Origin: an uncultured Marvinbryantia sp.
GTDB taxonomy: Bacteria; Bacillota; Clostridia; Lachnospirales; Lachnospiraceae
Length of the DNA: 64,000 bases
Reading direction: 5' to 3'
NCBI RefSeq assembly: GCF_905201705.1
Contig: NZ_CAJKOX010000003.1
Location: 1-64,000, forward strand
The position numbers were made by a program, and so were the translations under genes. The notes beneath the pieces were generated by a model. That model was not told where the DNA came from. It worked only from the letters and a program-made list of their open reading frames with translations, and searched no databases. Positions 34,892 through 42,955 of this stretch are shown piece after piece; position 1 is the stretch's first letter; each line of letters opens with the position of its first letter.

Positions 34892-35852
34892 TCTTCTTCC
34901 TCCTTCTGAAACTCTTCTGCTGTCCCTCGTACTGTGCCTTGATACGCGGATCAACAAATGCATAAATCACGTCCACCAGAAGCATGATCAGACTGAACAA
35001 TGCGCCGAGAAACAGCACACCGCCCATAACGACAGGGTAATCACGGTTATTGATCGCTGAGGTTGTATACATGCCGATGCCCGGAATCGAGAATACAGAT
35101 TCGATAACCACCGTACCGCCGAGCATCATTCCCATACCGTTTCCGACTACGGTGATGATCGGGATCAGTGCGTTCGGAAGTGCATGCTTGTAAAGGATCT
35201 CCCGCTCGGAAAGCCCTTTCGCGCGCGCCGTCACAATATAATCAGATCGGATAACCTCCAGCATACTCGAACGCGTCTGACGCGCCTGAGATGCAATGCC
35301 CGCGAACGCGTTTGCGATACACGGCAAAATAAAATACTGGATCCCGCCGACGCCGTAGGGCGGCAGCCAGCCAAGCTTTACAGAAAACAGCAGCACCAAC
35401 ATCATTGCCAGCCAGAAGCCCGGAACGGAAACGCCTGCAAGTGCGATCACCATGCAAATACGATCCGCCAGACCATTCTGGTGAACGGCTGCAGTGATGC
35501 CAAGCGGCGTGCCGATCAGGATCTGCAGCAGCATACAGATGACCGCGATCGTAGCGGTGTACGGCAAGCGGTATAAGATACCGGACATTACCGACTGATT
35601 CTGGAAATAAGAGGTTCCCAGATCAAAGTGCAGGAACACCTGGTTTAAATAGCTCAAAAGACGCACCAGATACGGCTCATCCAGCCCCAGCTCCGCCCGC
35701 TTTTCCGCTATCGCCGCCGGCGTCGCCGCATTGCCGAGGATCGCTGCCGCCGGATCGCCCGGGCAAAAATACATGATTGTAAAAATTACCACGGAAATAC
35801 CGAGCAGCACCGGTATCATCCATAACAGACGTTTTACAATATATTTCCACAT
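34884..35852 (-). CDS. Oligopeptide-type ABC transporter permease (OppB/DppB family)
   Basis: A 322-residue membrane protein opening MWKYIVKRLLWMIPVLLGISVV, with DLGTSYFQNQSV near residue 76 and the docking loop REILYKHALPNALIPIITVVG near 212, all standard for DppB. It starts with ATG behind AAAGGAG, 86 bp after the binding-protein stop. Confidence 0.93.
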   Translation of the reverse strand: MWKYIVKRLLWMIPVLLGISVVIFTIMYFCPGDPAAAILGNAATPAAIAEKRAELGLDEPYLVRLLSYLNQVFLHFDLGTSYFQNQSVMSGILYRLPYTATIAVICMLLQILIGTPLGITAAVHQNGLADRICMVIALAGVSVPGFWLAMMLVLLFSVKLGWLPPYGVGGIQYFILPCIANAFAGIASQARQTRSSMLEVIRSDYIVTARAKGLSEREILYKHALPNALIPIITVVGNGMGMMLGGTVVIESVFSIPGIGMYTTSAINNRDYPVVMGGVLFLGALFSLIMLLVDVIYAFVDPRIKAQYEGQQKSFRRRKKNG

Positions 35853-35867
35853 ATGGACTCCTTTCTA

Positions 35868-35887
35868 AAAATGCGGCGCCGCATTTT
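35868..35887 (-). terminator. Intercistronic hairpin between binding protein and permease genes
   Basis: A perfect 20-bp palindrome (arms aaaatgcg/cgcatttt around gcgc) followed on the minus strand by TTTTTAG. A nearby gcggcgctgc at about 35898-35908 could compete for pairing. Placed just upstream of the oppB ribosome site, it likely tunes downstream expression relative to the binding protein. Confidence 0.65.
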
Positions 35888-35938
35888 ACGGAGTGTGCAG
35901 CGCCGCATATTGTAACTTGGCTTATACCGGTTCTTCCT

Positions 35939-37510
35939 TTATTCTGCGTATACGCATGCTCCCGGAAGGATCTGGTTTCTTGCATCCAGAGCAACAGTTG
36001 CGATCTTATCAGAATGTACGATATTGATCGGACCCTGTACAATTCCGTAGCCGTAGCATTTCTCTACAAGGTAGTCATGCATTGCTTCAATGCTCTCCGG
36101 ACCGTAGGTATCTACACTCAGGCATGCCTGCATCAGATTATCCAGCTCTTCGTCCACTACAAAGTTTGCAGTTCCGCCGGTGATGTCACGGTAGTCTCTT
36201 GCATCCCAGCAGAGCTTCCACTGGTTCACAATATAGTCTGTGGAACCGGCCGTCTTCAGAAGAATATCAAAGCCCTCCGCATTATACTGTTCCTGCTGTG
36301 CCATCATCTGGTCGTAACCAACCAGCTCTACCGTCACGCCGATCTGTCCCCAGTAAGCCTGCAGCATCTGCGCCAGCATTTCCTGCATGCCGCTGTTGGT
36401 ATATTCCAGAGTCAACGGGCTTCCATCATAATTGGACTGTGCAAGATATTCCTTTGCTTTTTCTACATCATAATCATAATAATCCTCGTTATCCCATTCC
36501 GGATTATAGTCCGGATAGGTCGCGTTTGCAAAATCCTTCACCGCCATACCATTGCCGTTGAACGCACCTTGATTCAATCCTTCCTTGTCAATCGCACAGG
36601 CAAGCGCAAGTCTCAGATTCTCGTCATCCTTAAATACAGAGCTGTCGGACATGTTGTACTCTATGTCATAGGTAAGATTATCCAGAACAACCGATACCTG
36701 GTTTCCCTCTGCATACTCTCCGCCCTCTGAAAACTTCGCAATATCCGTATCCGGAATACCGTTTGAAATGTCCACTGCGCCTGTCTGCATTGCAACGGTG
36801 TGCTGGGAAGCCTCTGTAATTACGGAAAATCTGATTTCATCCGCGTTGTGGATACTTGTTCCGTGCACCAGAGATTCATCCGTCTGCCAGTAATTTCCGG
36901 TGTCCTTTAAAACAAGCTCAGACCCTGGAACGTAGCTTTCTACCAGATAAGCGGAGGTGCCGACCGGCGTCGTCGCCATCTGATCTTCGGATGCCTCGTA
37001 AGCTGCCTGCGTAACGATCGCTACCTCCAGAAGCACGTTCTCAAATTCACCAATCTCAAGGTCCTTGTTAAACTTGAATTCCAGATTGTAATCATCCACC
37101 GCCGTCACGCTCTCTACAACAGAAAGCTTGCCGTAGTTCTTTGTCGCGATCGCGGATTCAAAACTGAATACGATATCGGAAGCGGTCAGCGGGTTGCCTG
37201 CCGCGTCATGAATGTAATCATAGATCTCCATCGTGTAGGTCTTCGGATCTACCTGCTCCCAGTTCTTTGCGAGCACGCCGTACACCTGTCCGTCTTCTCT
37301 GGTGATCATGTACTCATACACCGTAAACAGCATTGCAATACGTCCTGCCGACATTCCAGACCACGGTCCCATATTTTCCGGATCTGCCGTAACGCCAACG
37401 GTTACAGAAGCCGTTCTTCCATCCTCCGCCGCAAAAACTGCAGTACCGGTTCCAAGAGAACTGATCGTCAGTGCTCCGGTTAATAAAAGTGCCACAAATC
37501 TCTTTTTCAT
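35939..37510 (-). CDS. ABC transporter substrate-binding protein, peptide/opine family 5
   Basis: A 523-residue family 5 binding protein. It opens with a signal peptide (MKKRFVALLLTGALTISSLGTG), then TRED-like YEYMITREDGQVYGVLAKNWEQV near residue 75, the family-typical YDYIHDAAGNPLTASDIVFSFE near 105 and DDENLRLALACAIDKEGL near 300. I start at ATG 37510 because of AAGGAGAAG; the longer reading to 37531 has no site. The acid-rich pocket gives no clue to the ligand, but its operon is rich in esterases rather than peptidases. Confidence 0.9.
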   Translation of the reverse strand: MKKRFVALLLTGALTISSLGTGTAVFAAEDGRTASVTVGVTADPENMGPWSGMSAGRIAMLFTVYEYMITREDGQVYGVLAKNWEQVDPKTYTMEIYDYIHDAAGNPLTASDIVFSFESAIATKNYGKLSVVESVTAVDDYNLEFKFNKDLEIGEFENVLLEVAIVTQAAYEASEDQMATTPVGTSAYLVESYVPGSELVLKDTGNYWQTDESLVHGTSIHNADEIRFSVITEASQHTVAMQTGAVDISNGIPDTDIAKFSEGGEYAEGNQVSVVLDNLTYDIEYNMSDSSVFKDDENLRLALACAIDKEGLNQGAFNGNGMAVKDFANATYPDYNPEWDNEDYYDYDVEKAKEYLAQSNYDGSPLTLEYTNSGMQEMLAQMLQAYWGQIGVTVELVGYDQMMAQQEQYNAEGFDILLKTAGSTDYIVNQWKLCWDARDYRDITGGTANFVVDEELDNLMQACLSVDTYGPESIEAMHDYLVEKCYGYGIVQGPINIVHSDKIATVALDARNQILPGACVYAE

Positions 37511-37591
37511 GTTCTTTCTTCTCCTTTGCATAATTTTTTATATAATGATGCCGGGACAGGGCATCTGCCCGTACGATGCCTCCCGCATTCA

Positions 37592-38500
37592 CTATCGTAT
37601 TTCAAAAACCTCCTCCAGGAAGTCCAATGCCGCGTCTACAATTTCCTCTGTATTGTAGTCCGGCTTCTCGTGGTCCGCTTCTTTTTCCAGAAAGACCGTC
37701 CGCACCTTCGCGGCTCCAGCAATTTTCTCGATCGCTTTTGCAAATTCCTCCGACTGCTGCACCGGCACCGTCGGATCGGTCACGCAGTGCTGAATGAAAA
37801 ACGGCGGAATATCTTTATGTACGTAGGTCACCGGCGCCGCCATACGGTTCAGCTCCGTGATATCGGGGAGCGGATTCCCCATCATAATGGATTCCGGGGA
37901 ATTTTCGTTGTTATGGTTGCTTCTTCCGACTCCATTGCGGAAAATCTGCTCATCCATCGCGTCAAATCCGCTGCAGGCTCCGCAAAGGTCGATCACTGCC
38001 TGCACCGCGCTGCTGCATCCGGCGTTTCCCATACCCGGATCCTCAAATCCGGGATTTCCTTCCGTCACTCCGACGATCGAGGCGAGATATCCTCCTGCCG
38101 ACATGCCCCATAGGATAAATTTATCAGCGTCCAGATGATATTTTCCGGCATTCGCACGCAAATATCGGATCGCCGCCTTTACATCATAGATCTGCGCCGG
38201 CCAGGTGACTTTATCACTCTTGCGGTAGTCCATGCTCGCTATCGCAAATCCGCGTTCCAACGCCGCAAATAATGTCTCCGCCCGCCTGTCGCGCTTGCTC
38301 CCAAATGCGAACGCCCCCTCGTGGATGTATAAAATCAGCGGAAAAAACTCTCCTCCCTTCTTCGGTAGATACAAATCAAACACCTGATCCGCAGACTGCC
38401 CGGCATAGGGAATGTCAAGATAGCTCTTCCCGGCCTGCAAAATCTGTTCCGGCGAAAACTCCGCCGTCTCCGGTATCTTAAATGGTAAGGCTGGCTTCAT
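37592..38500 (-). CDS. Alpha/beta hydrolase, lipase/esterase (HSL-like or acetyl-xylan-type)
   Basis: A 302-residue cytoplasmic serine hydrolase. The nucleophile Ser is in WGMSAGGYLAS (about residue 134), the oxyanion region is ILYIHEGAFAFGSK (HEGA in place of the common HGGG), the acid is in DPTVPVQQSEEF (about 232) and the His in EADHEKPDYN (about 270). It is the first gene of the operon, behind CAGGAGAG and the promoter at 38551-38579. It probably deacylates the imported compound. Confidence 0.85.
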   Translation of the reverse strand: MKPALPFKIPETAEFSPEQILQAGKSYLDIPYAGQSADQVFDLYLPKKGGEFFPLILYIHEGAFAFGSKRDRRAETLFAALERGFAIASMDYRKSDKVTWPAQIYDVKAAIRYLRANAGKYHLDADKFILWGMSAGGYLASIVGVTEGNPGFEDPGMGNAGCSSAVQAVIDLCGACSGFDAMDEQIFRNGVGRSNHNNENSPESIMMGNPLPDITELNRMAAPVTYVHKDIPPFFIQHCVTDPTVPVQQSEEFAKAIEKIAGAAKVRTVFLEKEADHEKPDYNTEEIVDAALDFLEEVFEIR

Positions 38501-38550
38501 TTTCTTCTCTCTCCTGTAGTTATTTTCACAATTATCTGCTTTGTGATTAC

Positions 38551-38579
38551 ATTATACTTCCGTTATTCTTTATAAGCAA
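38551..38579 (-). promoter_or_regulatory. Promoter of the esterase-opp operon
   Basis: TTGCTT (38574-38579), 17-bp spacer, TATAAT (38551-38556) on the minus strand, about 45 nt upstream of the esterase start. It would drive the eight genes down to 28896. Confidence 0.72.
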
Positions 38580-38620
38580 ACCGCTTTCCGATGTAATTAT
38601 TGCGCAAAGTGCATAAATAT

Positions 38621-38662
38621 AAAAACCAAGGAGAGCAAGATTATTGTTCACCTTTGCTCTCC
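38621..38662 (-). terminator. Terminator of the FUSC-like gene
   Basis: ggagagcaa (minus 38654-38662) and ttgctctcc (38630-38638) form a 9-bp stem followed on the minus strand by ttggTTTTTA. It is 21 bp past the gene's stop. Confidence 0.7.
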
Positions 38663-38682
38663 CCGGAATCTGTGTGGAATTA

Positions 38683-39231
38683 TCACGCGCTTTTCTTCCC
38701 TGCAAACTTTTCAAATACCCATGTTACAAGCAGCACCACCAACACCGCATAGAATGTGGAGATAAAGCGGAACACCGCGTAGTAAATCCTTGCATTTCCT
38801 GCAAATGTGCATGCCACCAGGATAAAGGTAACGCCGCCGATCCGCGCGTTTATGTACGGCACCTTCGCCAGCTTGCAGAAGTACAGTGTGAGCAGTACTC
38901 CAGCCGTCACCATCAGTACCATCAGCCACTCATTCGCAAACACATTGTCCAGCGCAACAACGCAGATTGCCACAATGCCGCCGACTGCTGTGATGATCAG
39001 ACGGTTGATGCCCGCTTTTTTGCTGACCGTCGTTGTATCCTGGCAGCAAAGCAGGCAGGAAATGCACGCCGTCATCTTCTGAATGATCTCCAGGCGCATT
39101 TCCCCAAGCGGAAACTTTACGCCAAAATGATTCAGCAGCGTTGCCGTCAGACAGCAGATCAGCACCGACACCGCAATCCGCATATCCAGACAGGTAATCG
39201 CCGCTTTCTCCGGTTTTGTTTCTGGTTTCAT
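38683..39231 (-). CDS. FUSC/aromatic acid exporter-like small membrane protein
   Basis: A 182-residue membrane protein with about five hydrophobic helices, resembling the membrane half of the ArAE_1/FUSC family. CQDTTTVSKKAGINRLIITAVGG near residue 62 is the family's typical loop (xxSxxxGxxRxxGTxxG). It lacks the long cytoplasmic C-terminal domain found in larger members. Start ATG behind GGGAGGAAG. It is a single gene between two terminators. The transported substrate is unknown. Confidence 0.72.
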   Translation of the reverse strand: MKPETKPEKAAITCLDMRIAVSVLICCLTATLLNHFGVKFPLGEMRLEIIQKMTACISCLLCCQDTTTVSKKAGINRLIITAVGGIVAICVVALDNVFANEWLMVLMVTAGVLLTLYFCKLAKVPYINARIGGVTFILVACTFAGNARIYYAVFRFISTFYAVLVVLLVTWVFEKFAGKKSA

Positions 39232-39333
39232 TTTCTTCTTCCTCCCAAGTAAGATTTTTTATCATTGTAGATTTTTCGCACCAGGAAAAGCAATTCGATT
39301 TCCGTCTGTATTTATGCAGAAAGCGACACAAAA

Positions 39334-39360
39334 GTTACTGTGAACAAAGTGAGCAGTAAC
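39334..39360. repeat. Isolated repeat-family hairpin upstream of the FUSC gene
   Basis: GTTACTG-N13-CAGTAAC matches the right-hand hairpin of the repeats at 12093-12226 and 41514-41670 (gttactgtgaac...gaacagtaac). It stands alone, next to a strong terminator. Confidence 0.6.
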
Positions 39361-39363
39361 GCC

Positions 39364-39401
39364 AAAAAGCTCCGGCACATCAAACTGTGCCGGAGCTTTT
39401 T
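39364..39401. terminator. Strong bidirectional terminator
   Basis: A perfect 16-bp stem, aaaaagctccggcaca / tgtgccggagcttttt, with a 6-nt loop and T-runs on both strands. On the minus strand it closes the MarR-His-rich operon, 33 bp after the stop at 39434. Confidence 0.9.
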
Positions 39402-39433
39402 CTCTCTTTATATAATGATTCTGAAAGCAGCGC

Positions 39434-39913
39434 CTATCTCTGCTGCCATCCCGCGAGGCATTTTTTCAGCGCCGCGTTAAGCTGCATCTGTTCTTCCTCC
39501 TTAAGCATCGCAAACATCTCGCTGCAGTCTGCGCCGCTCTCCACGTTATGATGCAGGAAATGACCGCATTGGCGCAGAAGCGTCAAAGTGACTTCCGATA
39601 ACGTCATATTATCCTCGTCAATCGGGCGCATCTGTGGTTTGCCTTCGCTGTGTCCATGTTCGCTGTATCCATGTTCCCCGCGGCCATGTTTTCCTTCTCT
39701 GCCGTGGCCATGCCCGCCGCGGCCGCATCCTCTCTCGCCGCCGTGTCTGTGCTCACCATGTTCGCCGCGGCCTTCTCTTTCGCCTTCTTCTACCGGAAGC
39801 CCAAAGTGTTCTTTTCCCTTCGGGCAATGCAGATTGTCGACCGGACAGTGGCGGTCGCAGCACGGGCAGACTTCTTTTCCATCTTTTGTCATTGTATTAT
39901 TTTCTGTATTCAT
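39434..39913 (-). CDS. His/Gly-rich protein with N-terminal Cys cluster, coupled to MarR
   Basis: A 159-residue protein I cannot name. It has a Cys cluster CPCCDRHC...HC (residues 17-29) that could hold zinc or another metal, a central stretch of about 50 residues rich in Gly, His, Arg and Glu (repeats like GRGEHG, EHGH), and a helical C-terminus of about 55 residues (SEVTLTLLRQCGHFL ... LNAALKKCLAGW). Its ATG overlaps the marR stop (cgATGA) with GGAGG inside marR, so translation is coupled. The pairing suggests a sensor or co-regulator of the MarR protein, perhaps metal-responsive (inference). Confidence 0.75.
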   Translation of the reverse strand: MNTENNTMTKDGKEVCPCCDRHCPVDNLHCPKGKEHFGLPVEEGEREGRGEHGEHRHGGERGCGRGGHGHGREGKHGRGEHGYSEHGHSEGKPQMRPIDEDNMTLSEVTLTLLRQCGHFLHHNVESGADCSEMFAMLKEEEQMQLNAALKKCLAGWQQR

Positions 39914-40422
39914 CGTTCATTCCTCCGTTTTCTTTCCATATGCCATTGCGTCAGAAGCCTTCGCAGCATTTCCTTTAACTGTCCCTGTTCTTCGGGAGAT
40001 AAAGCCTGGAAAATTTCCTCCGCATGCGGCTTTGATCCTTCTGTTTTTTCCGCCTCAGCGGCCGCTTTCCCCGCGTCCGTGAGACGAAGAATCATTTTGC
40101 GGCGGTCACTCTCATCCTTTTCTTTTACAAGAAAGCCCTTTTCCTCCAGCTTTGCAAGAATTTCGCTTAAGGACCCCGGTTCGATTCCAAGCCGCTCCTG
40201 CAGCGTCCTCTGGCTCATCTCTGGATTTTCCAGCAGAATGCCCAGTATCCGGTTCTGTCCTCTCTGCCGCCCGCTTTTGCGCTCCGCAATATATCCGCAG
40301 CGGATAAGAAGCTCCTGCAGGGAAGCCTCCTCTATCTGAAATCCTTCCATACGTCCGTGATAGCCGTGTCTGCCGTGATGCTCCCCCCGCACACAATCAT
40401 CGTTTATCTCACATTTTCTCAT
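39910..40422 (-). CDS. MarR family regulator
   Basis: A 170-residue winged-helix regulator: QRGQNRILGILLENPEMSQRTLQERLGIEPGSLSEILAKLEEKGFL (residues 54-99) followed by the wing ESDRRKMILRLTDAGK, the classic MarR pattern. The N-terminal 25 residues are rich in His, Cys and Gly (CEINDDCVRGEHHGRHGYHG), unusual for MarR and echoing its partner gene. The promoter at 40465-40493 carries two AGGTACC-type sites, so it should autoregulate; the same sequence overlaps the -35 of the exporter genes at 55447-57174, its likely target. Confidence 0.9.
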   Translation of the reverse strand: MRKCEINDDCVRGEHHGRHGYHGRMEGFQIEEASLQELLIRCGYIAERKSGRQRGQNRILGILLENPEMSQRTLQERLGIEPGSLSEILAKLEEKGFLVKEKDESDRRKMILRLTDAGKAAAEAEKTEGSKPHAEEIFQALSPEEQGQLKEMLRRLLTQWHMERKRRNER

Positions 40423-40449
40423 TCGGAATTCCTCTTTTCTTTATTATTT

Positions 40450-40503
40450 CGGTACCTTGAAATCATCTTATCATTTCCTCCGTAATTTGTCAAGGTGCCT
40501 AAT
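40450..40503 (-). promoter_or_regulatory. MarR promoter with two AGGTACC-type operators
   Basis: Minus strand TTGACA (40488-40493), 17-bp spacer, TAAGAT (40465-40470). Candidate operators are caaggtgcctaa (40491-40502), overlapping the -35, and cggtaccttg (40450-40459), downstream of the -10. The first is nearly identical to 57242-57253. Confidence 0.7.
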
Positions 40504-40510
40504 CATTTTT

Positions 40511-40546
40511 CAAAAAAAAAACGGAGAATCATCCAATTCCCCGTTT
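40511..40546 (-). terminator. Terminator of the LacI-controlled catabolic operon
   Basis: aaacgg-c-gaat and attc-t-ccgttt pair on the minus strand with a 6-nt loop, followed by a run of nine T. It is 29 bp after the RraA stop at 40575. Confidence 0.75.
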
Positions 40547-40574
40547 CTGCCCTTTGCAATAATACGCATCCTTT

Positions 40575-41483
40575 TTATGTGAGGCATGTTTTCAATACCT
40601 CTTTCAGCGCGTCCTGCTCTCCCTGCGACGCACGCATTTCCAGACTCCAGTCAAGATCGCGGTATTTTTCGCAGCGCGCATCCTCCTTTAAAAATCTTTG
40701 CATATTTTCCAGCATGTCCATGCTCCAGACACTGCTGTCTATCTGCGCCGTCGTATAAACGCCCCTCTCTATCATTTCAAAACCAAAAATATCCTTAGCA
40801 TGCGTTTTTTCTGCACTGTTGATCACTTCTGCCACCAGATGGCATGGGATAAACAAAACTCCGCTGTCTGTTCCCATAACCACATCGCCCGGAAGACATA
40901 CCCCCTGCCCGATTCTGCAGGCGCTATTATAGCCGGTGATCACACACTCCCGGATCGGTGTCGGATCAACGCCGCGGTAAAATACCTGTGTTCCTATTTT
41001 TTTCATCTGTTCAATGTCCCGGATGCCGCCCCAGATCACCGCTCCGCCGCGTTTTGTCTGTGCCGCGATCGCAGTAGTCAGATTCCCGCCGATAAAGGTT
41101 CCGTTGAAAATCTTATCATACATGTCTGCAACCAGCACATCCCCTTCCACCAGGCCGTCTACTACCCACTGATTGCACATACCCTTCCAGTTTTTCTGTT
41201 CGCCCGTTGATTTTACAACAGAAAATAAATCCGGTCTTGTCGGCATAAAGGTGCATGTCACTGCACGTCCTACCAGCTTCTGTCCGCCGTGAAGCATCTT
41301 CATCCCGCCTTCAAACTGGAAATGATAACCCTTGATATAAAGTGGAAGCCAGATTTCCTCAAGTGTCATTGTCCTTAGCTTTTCCAGGTATTTCTCCTCC
41401 ACCTTCGGTCTGCCGTCTGCAAAGCGCTCTCCGTGCCACTCCTGCGTCAAAGCAATTATTTCATTCCTGTCATTTAATATCAC
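40575..41483 (-). CDS. RraA family protein (aldolase/decarboxylase type)
   Basis: A 302-residue RraA-fold protein. The family motif is present: GDVLVADMYDKIFNGTFIGGNLTTAIAAQTKRGGAVIWGG split over about residues 112-150, then IRDIEQMKKIG, giving the GGN and RD residues that bind pyruvate-type substrates and magnesium in HMG/CHA aldolases. It is longer than RNase E inhibitor RraA (about 160), with extra N- and C-terminal helices. I use GTG 41483 because AGGAGAAG precedes it; the longer reading to 41540 runs into the repeat element. As the last gene of the operon it may cleave a 2-keto acid intermediate to pyruvate (inference). Confidence 0.82.
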   Translation of the reverse strand: MILNDRNEIIALTQEWHGERFADGRPKVEEKYLEKLRTMTLEEIWLPLYIKGYHFQFEGGMKMLHGGQKLVGRAVTCTFMPTRPDLFSVVKSTGEQKNWKGMCNQWVVDGLVEGDVLVADMYDKIFNGTFIGGNLTTAIAAQTKRGGAVIWGGIRDIEQMKKIGTQVFYRGVDPTPIRECVITGYNSACRIGQGVCLPGDVVMGTDSGVLFIPCHLVAEVINSAEKTHAKDIFGFEMIERGVYTTAQIDSSVWSMDMLENMQRFLKEDARCEKYRDLDWSLEMRASQGEQDALKEVLKTCLT

Positions 41484-41513
41484 GTCTTCTTCTCCTACTG
41501 TTTTTGTTGTTTT

Positions 41514-41670
41514 GTTACTGTTCAGGTCAGGACTTTGCATTCACTGCGACGCGCAGCTAGTCCTGTGGGCAAAGTCCGTAAGAAAGTGATACAGGTGTGA
41601 GCAAATCCCATTCGCGGAGCGAATTTTAAATGGATTTGCGAATGTTACTGTGAACGACGTGAACAGTAAC
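41514..41670. repeat. Structured dispersed repeat, copy 2 (157 bp), inside an operon
   Basis: Same sequence as 12093-12226 except for a few substitutions and a 23-nt insert (gacgcgcagctagtcctgtgg plus gc) within the loop of the first palindrome. Terminal inverted repeats gttactgttca and tgaacagtaac are perfect over 11 bp. It fills the gap between the amidohydrolase stop and the RraA ribosome site, so it is transcribed with the operon and will fold in mRNA. Confidence 0.82.
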
Positions 41671-41681
41671 GTTATTTTCTT

Positions 41682-42935
41682 CTACAGAACCCCCGGCGCC
41701 CTCCAGTAGGCCTCCGGTGCAGTCTCCCAGAGCGGCATCGCTAACGCCATCGGATCAAACACGATCGTTCCCTCACGGATCGTCATAACGCACTCCAGCC
41801 GCCTGCTCCCATTCATTCTCGCATGCCCGCTGTCCGCATAGCCAAACTGCCCTTCCTGTACTTTAAGCACTGCAATATCTGCACAGCCATTGATACGCAG
41901 ATCCCCAAGCTCCGTATGTCCGATAACCTCCGCCGGACGCTTTGTCGTGCGAAAAATAACTTCCTCCATCGTCATGCCCATGCTCAGATATTTTGACATT
42001 ACATGCGTCAGATTAATGACCGGCCCTGCAACATTATCAAGATACAGGTCTGTTGAAATCACATCCGGCGCAAATCCCTGCTGCCATGCCGGAACAGCAT
42101 TCCGGAACCAGAAGCTGCCTGCTCCGTGCCCCAGATCAAAAATCACGCCTCTTTCGCGCGCCGCAAACATCTCCCTGCGCACACATCCGCTCTCATCCAG
42201 AACAGGAAACTGCTGAGCATATACATGCGTGTGAATGTCGCCCGGACGGAGCTTACTTAAAATCAGCTCCTCGTATGGCCGTCCCGGAAGCGTCGGCTGA
42301 AAATCCGCCATTACCGGCTTGTGGCAGAGCTCGCCTGCCTGTACGCAGCGATCAACAGATTCCCACGCAGGATGCGCTTCATCAAACGGTTTTCCTACCC
42401 AGTAATGCGCTGTTTTAATCCCGACAACCGTTTCATCAAATGTTTTCGCCATTGCGGCTGCAATTTCCGGATGAAATTCCCTGATATCCTGTTCGGAATC
42501 CAGATTCACCATCCCGCCGGAAGCAATGTTGATAAATGCCAGAATTCTTAAGCGGCTCTTATCGATCACCTCTTCCTTAAACCGGATAAAATCCCGGCTT
42601 CCGCAGGTTCCCGCATCCACAGCCGTTGTCACGCCGCTTTGAAACATATGCGCCTCCGGCTGGATCGTCGGCAAACCATCCCGCGCAACCGGAAATACAG
42701 GATAGATATGACAATGCATATCGATCAGTCCCGGCGTCACGTAGCATCCTTCCACATTTACAACAGTGGCGCTTCCGGCTTCTGATGCACGTGCCGCAGG
42801 ATCCTCCTGCATATGCTCTGAAATTTCCGCAATTTTCCCGTTTGAAATACGAATGTCCGCTTTTTTCTTCATGCTCTGCGATGGATCAAGCACGATCCCG
42901 CCCCGCAGAATAATATCTTTTGTCTGCTTACTCAT
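41682..42935 (-). CDS. Amidohydrolase/deacetylase family metallohydrolase
   Basis: A 417-residue amidohydrolase of the dihydroorotase-like deacetylase group (EF_0837 type), which removes acyl groups from N-acyl amino acids or sugar acids. Metal ligands: DMHCHIYP near residue 72, Lys in VGIKTAHYW near 168, HTHVYAQQF near 230, and FDLGHGAGSFW near 262, with the catalytic Asp in STDLYLDN near 290. I choose ATG 42935 behind GGAGAG. Proteins of this group are commonly encoded beside a SelA-like PLP enzyme, and one is present here at 49467-50573. It probably deacylates the pathway intermediate. Confidence 0.85.
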   Translation of the reverse strand: MSKQTKDIILRGGIVLDPSQSMKKKADIRISNGKIAEISEHMQEDPAARASEAGSATVVNVEGCYVTPGLIDMHCHIYPVFPVARDGLPTIQPEAHMFQSGVTTAVDAGTCGSRDFIRFKEEVIDKSRLRILAFINIASGGMVNLDSEQDIREFHPEIAAAMAKTFDETVVGIKTAHYWVGKPFDEAHPAWESVDRCVQAGELCHKPVMADFQPTLPGRPYEELILSKLRPGDIHTHVYAQQFPVLDESGCVRREMFAARERGVIFDLGHGAGSFWFRNAVPAWQQGFAPDVISTDLYLDNVAGPVINLTHVMSKYLSMGMTMEEVIFRTTKRPAEVIGHTELGDLRINGCADIAVLKVQEGQFGYADSGHARMNGSRRLECVMTIREGTIVFDPMALAMPLWETAPEAYWRAPGVL

Positions 42936-42955
42936 CTGTCTCTCTCCATTCTCCT

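Noticed and set aside
34892..34963. Longer N-terminus for the OppC permease
   Set aside because: It overlaps oppB in another frame and has no ribosome site; the 8-bp overlap start is standard.
41484..41540. Longer N-terminus for the RraA gene
   Set aside because: The extra codons lie partly in the repeat element, have no ribosome site, and the GTG at 41483 has one.
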